A DNA stretch of 64,000 nt. It comes from Portulaca oleracea (lineage: Eukaryota > Streptophyta > Magnoliopsida > Caryophyllales > Portulacaceae). Of this stretch, positions 57,201 to 64,000 are shown in pieces. Where the stretch lies: the NCBI GenBank assembly GCA_029582165.1, contig CM055885.1, positions 11,964,729-12,028,728 on the forward strand, read 5' to 3'. The position numbers were made by a program, and so were the translations under genes. The notes under the pieces are model-generated. The model worked only from the letters and a program-made list of their open reading frames with translations. It did not search any database and was not told where the DNA came from. The number at the start of each line of letters is the position of its first letter. Positions within the stretch are counted from its first letter, which is position 1.

Positions 57201-60200
57201 TGTTATGCAACACTTTGTGCTCTTCAGCTTAGTTTTGGGCAAATTTTGATACTGCTTTGCTTGTTGACTGAAGGCTAGTTTGTGACGATATCTCTGGGGG
57301 TCAGGAGGATATTCCCATCCCAGTAACAAATACTGTGGATGACCCACCTTTACCTCCTACTGGTGAGTTCTTTATTTTCATGTATAACATTCCACATCAT
57401 CCAAATTAACTATTTATTATTTTTCTTGCTCTGCCTTCCCTCATATTTTCTCAATTTGCATGTGGGAGATGTTAAATTGGTTCTAAGCTTGCAATCATTA
57501 TCCTAATTTTAAGCTTTTCAGTATTGTGTCAGGTACCTGGGTTATTGTTTCTACACTTTGCTACAAATTCTCTTTAAAAAAAAAATAAAATTCTATATTG
57601 CTGTTTTATAGTAGCAGATGCCCAAGAAGAATATTTTTTTGACCGAAAAAAAGGGATCAATACATCCTAAGAAGAGAAATTAGAAAAGAAGGATAAATAC
57701 GTGCTGTATGAGTGTGTATATGTTTCGTTTCTCTTGTGGGTGGGGGCATTGTAGTTTTAATCTTGACATACCCCTTGCATGGACAAGGGAACAAAGACAA
57801 AGGTGTGAATTGGTACGAATGGTACCAATGGAAAAAAGCGGAGTTGGGGAGGGGAGAAGAGGAAAAAAGGGGAGGGGAGGGGGAAGCAGAGGAGGTTCTG
57901 CTCAAAGCTTTAACAAATGCAGTGTAAATAGTTCCATTTTTAATTGTCTGATCATTTCCCCCTTCTTTGAAACCCATAACCCTCGTCTTAACACATTCTC
58001 ACTCCTCCAGCATCCATGCTTCATGCTAGAGATGCTTTAATGCATATCTGGAATAAAGGAAAAAGCATTACACAATGTTGTTTCTGATAAGTGATCAAAA
58101 AATATATTAATAAGACACCAAGGGGATGTTACCCCAGTACAAAAGGAGTGCGAAGCACTGAAATTATGGCTTCACATTGTTGAGCCATCATCTACGAAAC
58201 CCAAAAGACACAACTCTACTAAATGTGAGCGCATGGCTCCAACTATCAACAACTTCAAAAGTGGAGCTTATAATAAGTGAAAGGTTAGTTTTTGCACTCA
58301 AAAGTTGGTTGGCTCCTTTCTTTCCAAGTATGCAACACCAATGGATAGCTAAGGGAACCGAATTCCAAATTCTAGAAATTAAATCTTCTCTTCCATGCAA
58401 ACAAGAAGTCCTTGACATTTGCCTACTGGACCCAACGTACTCCATCAAAGCACATGATAAATGCCATAGTGATGAAACCCATTGGCAATGAACAAAAAAT
58501 GCAGTCATTTGATTCTTCCTCACATTGGCACACAGTTTCAGAAAGTCGTGCATGGATTTTTGATTAGTAGAAGTATCAATTGTTATGGCCTTATGGGTCC
58601 ATCTGATTGTTTTTATTTGCCAAAATATTAGTATTTATTTATAATAAATTTCTATTATCTGTCTTTCTTTATTTGAATTTTAAACACTAATTTATTTGTT
58701 GCGAAAGTTTTAATGAGTATAGTCCTTATTAATTTGATTGTGTTATTCTTAATGAGACCACACGTGTATGACAACATTAATGAAAGTCCTATAATACTTT
58801 TAGGATAGAAGTATAAATGAATAGACTTGCATAGATATACTTATATATCAAATTAACATTTGCATCCAAATACAAAACAACAAACTCCCAGAGAAAACAT
58901 GTTTCGTTGTAGTATGGGGATCCAAATCTAGGCAGCCTTCCGCCCCATGAACTGACATCACATTTGCATCCAAAAAACATAGAAAAAAATATACTTGTAC
59001 ATGTATTGAGAGAATAGTGCAGTCAGATTGAAATAAACTATTTTATTTAGAGAAGAAAAGTACCTCACTTCGATGCATCGTATAAAAGAATTCAAGAAAA
59101 CAATTACTTAAAACAAATTAAACTCAAACACATTATTCAATATAAAAAAGTCATTATAATGATTAAAAATGAATAGCCAAAAAACACTTCACACCATACA
59201 CTTCCATGATGGACTAATAATTTTCAGGAAACAGCCTTTAGAATACTATGCATCGTATGTTTGACAAAGTCATTCTTTAAATGTTCAGGAGCTAAATTTT
59301 TGCCTAATTTATAGGATCAAGGAGAGTCCATTGGATAATAATTACAAATATCATTGGAGAATAGCATAAGTTACAAATACTAATCAATTAATAATAGTAT
59401 TAAATTATGAAATAAACTTTCTGGTTATCCATTATTCATAGGAGATGCTCTTATGTGCCCCTCTTAATTACCCTTATCTTTCTGATTTTTTCATGGATCT
59501 TTATCCTTGAAGTTTTTATTTTAATTTGTCTTTTAACATTTGTATCTATGATAATTTTTTCAAGTAATTGACAAGACTATGTTAATTCATTTTATTATTG
59601 TAAATAAATTAAATATTAAGTAACACACTTTGTTATTTAATGATGATGACAATGTTTTTTTTACAAACTTTTTAAACCAAGATAAATATAGCTCATAATT
59701 CAAGACACATTATTTTATAGGAAGTATAAGTTGTAGGGATTATTGCTATACAATTGGTGGATTTGGTACCACTACAATCCAATTTTATTTTTTTTGGACC
59801 ACTGGAATCCAAAATGAAAGTAGGGATTATTGCTATACAATTGGTGAAAGTAGGGATTATTAGAATCCAATTTTCCTATATATGTGTGTGTGAGTGCGCG
59901 AGCGCGTTGAGCGCACGTGTGTGTGTGTTATATGATTTTGACATATATGTGTGTTTTTTGCCCTGCTGTCCTAATTTTCTGCCTCTTCTCCCTAATGTTC
60001 TTTCCTATACCTGCGTCTAAATTCCATCCGTTTAACCCATCAAAAACCATAGTTATTATGTGGAATTGTGGAACTTCACATGATCTAATATCCTTCCCAA
60101 AACCTGGGCATGAATTAGGAGTACACAAACATTCCAATTCACCAAAGGATACGAATTGAACCAGAGCAACCCACATATCAACTTTTTGATCTCCTATTTC

Positions 60201-62672
60201 TGTTGGGTAAATGCATTGAGAAAATTGGTTGCTTACAAGATTGAAAATTGATTTTCATTGTTAGCCTGTCTATGTGTGTACGACTCTCCAATCACAATGT
60301 TATCTTATCACAAATAAATCAGAAGGAAGATTTCATTCAGATCTATTTCCTGTTTTATTTTTGGTGAATTTTGTAACAGTTAAGATTGCGGACTTGATTT
60401 AGTTAAGTTGGTAGAATATTTGATAATTAACTTGTTATGACAGCAATATATACCCTATAAAACTTATACACAAAAAATAATAGGCAGAAAGGTTTCAGAA
60501 TAACTAAAAACTATTCAGAGCCAACAATTGGCTGCCAGATTTCGTTTATGCATAAGTTTGTGACGGAAGCAATCAAATACTCCACTACCAAAATGCATTC
60601 CTTGATCTTGTTATGCTCTAAATAATATAATCCTAGAAAACTATAAACAAATGATAGTCACAAAAATGATAGTGGTCTTTCTAAAATGATGCTACAGTTA
60701 GTAACTGTCTAGTGATTTCATTTTTTAATTAATTTATAAATTTAATTATTTGTGTATAAAAGTTGTGTAACTTGAAATTTTATAAATAAATATTCAATTT
60801 ATTTTCTCCCTCGTTTTATGACTCCTACAAAATAACTTGCTCTTTTGTAGGGCTGGTCATCGGTCCTGGACTGGACCGAATTGACCGAAGACCGAATTGG
60901 AGGACTAAGCTGGACCGAGGACTGGACCGAAAAAAGTTCGGTCTGGGACTGGACGTTTGTTCGGTCCAGTCCTCGGTCCAGTCCGGACTGGACTATACAT
61001 AAAGAAACCCTATAATTTTTATTAACTTCAGTCCTTCAGTTCGGTCCATGGGCTGGACCGAGGATCGAACATCAAAATTTCCTGGACCAAGGACTGTACC
61101 GAACTTCCCTCGGTCCATTCGGTCCAGTCCGGTCCAGTCCTTTTTTCGGTCCGGACTGGACTATGAACAACCCAGTCTTTTGATCCTTTGAACGAATTGA
61201 GTGGTAGAATTTATTAACTAATTATTGTTGTTAAACTAAATTTAAAAGAAAAAAGCAGAAATTATAGAAACATCCAGTGTGATCTTTTGAGTGACTTAAC
61301 CAATAGAATTATGATACTTATCACTCCATGGTTGAATCACTCACTTTTACATATTATTTAGATATAGATAGACATAGATGGATGTAGATTGTTGGAAGAG
61401 TTCACTTGAAGTTTATCATTTGAGGCTTTTTTAAGATTGAATCTATCCATGAGGCAGTTAATGCCTTGTGATGTGTGCCACTTTTTCATATGATGTTTGT
61501 TGTACCCTTTTCAATATGGAAAGTGGAAGCGTAGTCTGCACAAGATCCGAATATGAAGGAACCCATAGTTAATTTGATCAGCCTTTCTAGGGTATTGTGC
61601 AAGCCTTTTTTTTTTTTTTGAACTTATAAAAATGGCTGTATTATTGTGCAAATGTGTATATTACTCAAATATGATTCATCCAACCTGCTAGTCTTTCCAT
61701 TGGCATACTCTCGGAATAGAAGATAATTAACACCCTGCTAGATTGATGATCTTAACTGGTTTTGGACGATTAAACTCCTTGATTGTTTTAAAAGTGGGTG
61801 GGTCCTCTTTTTGCTTTTACGGGCAGTTTTCCTGGTTCTGTTTCTAGATCGGTGTTCTTGTCCTTGGTATATGATCCTATGCATGTCAAGATTTCCCTGC
61901 ATTTATTATCTTTGTATGACTTCATGTAAGGATCTGCAATCAAGGCATTCCTTAGTGACATACTTAGTGCCACTATTGTACTTCTTTGCTTCTAGATATT
62001 GCGCCAGTCTAATGTGCCTTTTTTTTTCCTCATTTGCCTGGAAAGACTTCATGTATTGCAAATCTCTCAAAGTTGCGGAGAATGTGAAGATTCCTGCACC
62101 GACAATTGGATGTGGTTGCTCAGGCAGTTGTGTTGATCCAAAGGTTTGTGCTTGTGCTAGATTCAATGGCTCAGACTTTCCATATGTTCACAGAGATGGG
62201 GGCAGGTACGAAGAAAATTGGTGAATATTCAAGGTAGAGTTATCTAACACACAATCAATTCTCAAGTTTTGGTTGCTTTTCAGGCTTATTGAAGCTAAGG
62301 CTGTGGTTTTTGAGTGCGGCCCTAAATGTAGTTGCAACTCTTCATGTGTCAATCGTACATCCCAAAGGGGCCTGAGATACCGATTTGAGGTTTTTCTTGA
62401 TTAATTAGACATTGGTTGTGTACTTTTTGTATGAGTTTGCTACTAAGTTAATTGTAGTTTAATCTTGATGTTGCTTTGGTTATAAACAGGTTTTCCGTAC
62501 ACCAAAGAAGGGATGGGGTGTTAGATCTTGGGATTACATTCCGTCTGGTGCGCCTATTTGTGAATACACTGGGATATTGAGGCGGTCCGACGAGGTCGAC
62601 AGTGTGTCGGAAAATTACTTCATTTTTGACATAGATTGTCTGCAGACGATGAAGGGGCTAGATGGGAGACAG
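50839..62672 (+). CDS. SUVH4: Histone H3K9 methyltransferase SUVH4/KRYPTONITE-like, 5' part (13 exons, incomplete)
   Basis: The predicted product methylates histone H3 lysine 9 at DNA-methylated repeats, maintaining heterochromatin and CMT3-dependent CHG methylation in the nucleus. Thirteen coding exons joined at GT-AG borders give 541 residues without a stop. Residues 1-127: basic, Lys/Arg-rich, probable nuclear localisation. About 175-345: SRA/YDG domain (VDVGHQFFSRAEMVAVGFH, WLNGIDYMG, VIYTGQGG, LERGNLALKNS, YTYDGLYKV), which binds methylated cytosine. 392-478: pre-SET with exactly nine Cys (GCGCSGSC, VCAC, ECGPKCSCNSSC). 481-541: start of SET (KKGWGVRSWDYIPSGAPICE). The catalytic NHSC region and post-SET lie beyond 64000. 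From memory, most Arabidopsis SUVH genes lack coding introns and SUVH4 is the exception, which fits. The ATG was chosen because it is the first in frame after the likely leader splice site. Confidence 0.92.
51382..51423 (+). CDS. SUVH4: SUVH4 exon 2
   Basis: 14 residues, EEEKRCKQIEAEKK, a short microexon-like piece. Acceptor TGTATAG, donor AAG|GTGAGA. Confidence 0.88.
51630..51701 (+). CDS. SUVH4: SUVH4 exon 3
   Basis: 24 residues ending KRPDLKAITK. Acceptor TACCACAG, donor AAG|GTACAC. Confidence 0.9.
51916..51970 (+). CDS. SUVH4: SUVH4 exon 4
   Basis: MMETSKVLHPVKQFGSIPG, start of the SRA domain. The last codon (Gly) is split after its first base; donor G|GTAGGT. Confidence 0.9.
52111..52220 (+). 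CDS. SUVH4: SUVH4 exon 5
   Basis: VDVGHQFFSRAEMVAVGFH to YCKG, SRA core. Donor GGG|GTAGTG is weak; the resulting junction YCKG-EFSKY keeps the frame and is close to the family sequence. Confidence 0.85.
52415..52591 (+). CDS. SUVH4: SUVH4 exon 6
   Basis: 59 residues, EFSKYTFPLAVAIVLSGQYE to ERGNLALK, SRA. Acceptor ATTCTCAG, donor AAG|GTGTGC. Confidence 0.92.
52592..54321 (+). other. SUVH4 intron 6 (1730 bp)
   Basis: No coding sequence. Holds a degenerate GGGTTAA-rich repeat (53041-53595) whose ends read ATTAGAGCT and AACTCTAAT, a possible MITE with short inverted ends. Then come an AG microsatellite (53632-53652) and a run of 17 G (53692-53708). Confidence 0.7.
54322..54420 (+). CDS. SUVH4: SUVH4 exon 7
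   Basis: 33 residues, NSMLEGLPVRVIRGHDSK to YTYDGLYK, SRA. Acceptor AAATGCAG, donor AAG|GTAACC. Confidence 0.92.
54421..55608 (+). other. SUVH4 intron 7 (1188 bp)
   Basis: T-rich intron; a T run then 11 G at 55319-55329. No repeat or ORF with recognisable similarity. Confidence 0.7.
55609..55707 (+). CDS. SUVH4: SUVH4 exon 8
   Basis: 33 residues, VVNYWAEKGVSGFTVYKF to GQPDLTTNQ, end of SRA. Acceptor TTTGGCAG, donor CAG|GTTTGC. Confidence 0.92.
55708..57140 (+). other. SUVH4 intron 8 (1433 bp)
   Basis: Contains one Stowaway-like MITE end and an AT dinucleotide repeat (56204-56222). Otherwise unremarkable. Confidence 0.7.
55848..56065 (+). mobile_element. Truncated Stowaway-like MITE
   Basis: TACTCCCTCCGTCCCATTTT is the common terminus of plant Stowaway (Tc1/mariner-type) MITEs after a TA target. 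The expected mirror end (GGGACGGAGGGAGTA) is missing, so the element is truncated or decayed; the right limit is a guess. Confidence 0.5.
57141..57190 (+). CDS. SUVH4: SUVH4 exon 9
   Basis: VQFIRGRVPNSIAEVRG; the final Gly codon is split after two bases. Acceptor TCTGACAG, donor GG|GTATGT. Confidence 0.9.
57274..57362 (+). CDS. SUVH4: SUVH4 exon 10
   Basis: LVCDDISGGQEDIPIPVTN to DDPPLPPT, linker between SRA and pre-SET. Acceptor ACTGAAG, donor G|GTGAGT. Confidence 0.9.
58075..58560 (-). pseudogene. L1 LINE ORF2 3' fragment in antisense to SUVH4
   Basis: The minus-strand frame 58553-58188 contains VHCQWVSSLWHLSCALMEYV and RIWNSVPLAIHWC, matching the zf-RVT region near the C-terminus of plant L1 ORF2 (HC..ASSLWH and W..VPLAI.W). 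Downstream on the same strand are CCTTTTGTACTGGGGTAAC and TTAATATATTTTTTGATCA, typical of plant L1 3' UTRs. It is 5'-truncated, as usual for LINE insertions. Confidence 0.7.
59730..59870 (+). repeat. Short imperfect direct repeats in intron 10
   Basis: GTAGGGATTATTGCTATAC occurs at about 59733 and 59820, and GTAGGGATTATTAGAATCC at about 59848. Confidence 0.7.
60848..61174 (+). mobile_element. hAT-like foldback MITE (327 bp)
   Basis: Ends TAGGGCTGGTCAT and, inverted, TGGGTTGTTCAT. Flanked by CTCTTTTG (60840-60847) and GTCTTTTG (61175-61182), an 8-bp duplication with one mismatch, as hAT elements make. The interior is packed with GGACTGGACCGA words in both orientations, so it can fold on itself. 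No coding capacity. Confidence 0.7.
62046..62205 (+). CDS. SUVH4: SUVH4 exon 11
   Basis: First five pre-SET cysteines (GCGCSGSCVDPKVCACAR). The split codon at its start makes Asp (DFMYCKSLKVAENVKIP). Acceptor TGGAAAG is weak, donor AG|GTACGA. Confidence 0.88.
62284..62389 (+). CDS. SUVH4: SUVH4 exon 12
   Basis: Last four pre-SET cysteines (FECGPKCSCNSSCVNRTS) and GLRYRFE. Acceptor CTTTTCAG, donor GAG|GTTTTT. Confidence 0.92.
62490..62672 (+). CDS. SUVH4: SUVH4 exon 13
   Basis: 61 residues, VFRTPKKGWGVRSWDYIP to QTMKGLDGRQ, the N-terminal SET subdomain. Acceptor TAAACAG, donor CAG|GTATTA. The following exon (catalytic SET core) was not found before 64000. Confidence 0.92.
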
Positions 62673-62691
62673 GTATTAGCCTTTAACATTA

Positions 62692-62730
<39 letters not shown>

Positions 62731-63831
62731 TCTTTTAATTTTTTTTTTCTTTGTTTTATTGTGTTTTAAGTAATGTAGTCTCTCAATCAGTTCATATCTA
62801 AGTCTTGAGTTATAATTATCCATCGTTGGCTTGTATTGGATGTGGGAGTATAAGAGTAATGGCCTAAAGGGAAGTTGATGTTTACTAGCTATTAGTGTAG
62901 AATATTCAATAGAGCAAGACCAATCCAGTACTTCTGCATTCTGCATAAGGGAGAGAGCATTAATAGCCTTACTCATGTAGTTGGAGAAGAGTGGGTCGTT
63001 TATTTATTTTGCTTTGGTGTTCTCACTGTCAAGGCATTAGTTGATTATAACATTAGTATAGGATATGCCTTTTTTTGTTTTCTTTTTCCTTGGCTGACTG
63101 ATCAAGATGTATGAAAGGACACTGAGGGACAGAAGTGGACAGTTAAGATGTGCATTTTATTTTGGTCAATTATATGAAAGGCTAAGTTATCTACGATGAC
63201 CATTCCTCTGCCTGTAACAAATGGTTGAGATTGATGCTGACCATGAAGTGCAACACCAAATCAATAAAACCATAAAGTTATCTTTTTTTAACACTATAAT
63301 ATGTATTTTTGTTGTAAGCTGAATGGTTCCGGTGTCTTCATCCCATCGTTTTCCATTTAATATTATGGAATGATATTATATGTAGTTCCGGTTTCACAGA
63401 GGTTCTATCTGGAAGAATCTATTAAGGGATTTTGTTTGGTAATCAGTTACCCTTTTGTGCCTCTATTGTTTGCATTTTCCTTTAAACAAGTATGGTAGCA
63501 GGCCCATATTGTTACTTGAAGGAATCATGTAAGCATGCTACATGTGTGGTATCTTTCACAAAAGTTTACTGGATGGTGACCTAGATTTGTGGTTTATGAG
63601 AATTTGGCCCTAAATTTTTAACATTGTACTCAAAGACAGCATACTGTTTTGTTTTGTTGGCTTTGGGGTGATATCCTATGAGTTTGGCTGATTTCTGGCC
63701 TAAAAGAATGACAATTGCGCCCTTAATTAAACCTGGCAAAAGACATTTTCTCTCTCTCCTCTATTGATTTGGAAGTTATCCTCTATTGATTGATTTGGAA
63801 GCTAAGCTCTCTCTCCCCTCCATTTTCATAT

Positions 63832-63882
<51 letters not shown>

Positions 63883-64000
63883 TCAGTATCTATGTTCTCA
63901 TGTATTGCTACTTCATTCTCCTTTAACCTTCCCAACCCCACAACTATTGAAACAAGAAAATTTACAAGGCAACAAGGAAGAGGATTTAGAAGAGGTAAGA
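62673..64000 (+). other. SUVH4 intron 13, open at the window edge
   Basis: No SET exon is recognisable. Begins with a CT microsatellite 25 bp after the donor (62697-62727) and includes CT/CA microsatellites at 63833-63880. Confidence 0.65.
63833..63880 (+). repeat. Compound CT-CA microsatellite
   Basis: About ten CT units followed by about thirteen CA units. Confidence 0.9.

Larger units (their letters stand above)
57363..62045 (+). other. SUVH4 intron 10 (4683 bp)
   Basis: By far the largest intron visible, inflated by insertions: an antisense L1 3' fragment (58075-58560), a triple short repeat (59730-59870) and a hAT-like MITE (60848-61174). The rest is AT-rich. It separates the SRA half from the pre-SET/SET half of the gene. 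Confidence 0.75.

Noticed and set aside
57708..58040. ORF of 110 codons in intron 10
   Set aside because: Low-complexity Gly/Arg from GGGGAAG repeats; on intronic sequence, no domain.
63940..63999. Possible SUVH4 exon 14 near the right edge (Lys/Glu-rich frame)
   Set aside because: Does not resemble the expected SET sequence after GLDGRQ and has no convincing acceptor.

Overview
The window is plant nuclear DNA, most likely from a dicot. It is AT-rich, crowded with plant LTR retrotransposons, LINEs and MITEs, and holds one spliced plant gene at its right end. About 50 kb of nested repeats (1-50 kb) is followed by the 5' two thirds of a SUVH4/KRYPTONITE-type histone H3 lysine-9 methyltransferase gene on the + strand (50.8 kb to beyond the right edge). 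Everything else that looks coding is retroelement debris.

Layout: 1-3.73 kb is a non-autonomous Ty3/gypsy element with a tRNA-Asp primer site. 3.73-9.97 kb holds two truncated minus-strand gypsy relatives (an integrase stub and a gag stub, each with a tRNA-iMet-type primer site), split by a Tat/Ogre-like LTR. 9.97-20.1 kb is a head-to-tail chain of three gag-only Ty1/copia (SIRE-like) elements that share LTRs; one shared LTR is itself split by a 2.25-kb solo LTR. 20.1-25.7 kb is a gypsy-like LTR fragment and a second non-autonomous LTR element with an unrecognised acidic ORF. 25.7-29.2 kb is an antisense L1 ORF1 remnant and a fourth copia gag. 29.2-32.7 kb is AT-rich with possible Helitron ends and a gene-like scrap. 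32.8-34.8 kb is an L1 insertion with ORF1, a poly(A) tail and a 17-bp target duplication. 34.88-35.89 kb is a 1011-bp solo LTR with a perfect 5-bp duplication.

From 35.1 to 50.5 kb lies a tandem array with a period of about 5.97 kb. Each unit carries the right three quarters of the solo LTR, LINE remnants (an RNase H piece, an RTE-type reverse transcriptase C-terminus and a TTG tail) and a copy of the sequence immediately upstream of the SUVH4 gene, including its apparent 5' leader and a TTTA microsatellite. The last unit runs directly into the gene. Thus the promoter/leader of a heterochromatin-forming enzyme has been copied twice into the adjacent transposon array. This is the most interesting feature of the window.

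The SUVH4 model has 13 visible coding exons (541 residues: basic N-terminus, SRA domain, nine-cysteine pre-SET, start of SET). All junctions are GT-AG and the frame is open throughout. Introns are long and carry TE fragments (an L1 3' end, a hAT-like MITE, a Stowaway-like end). The catalytic half of SET lies outside the window. All family assignments come from motif recognition, without database searches.
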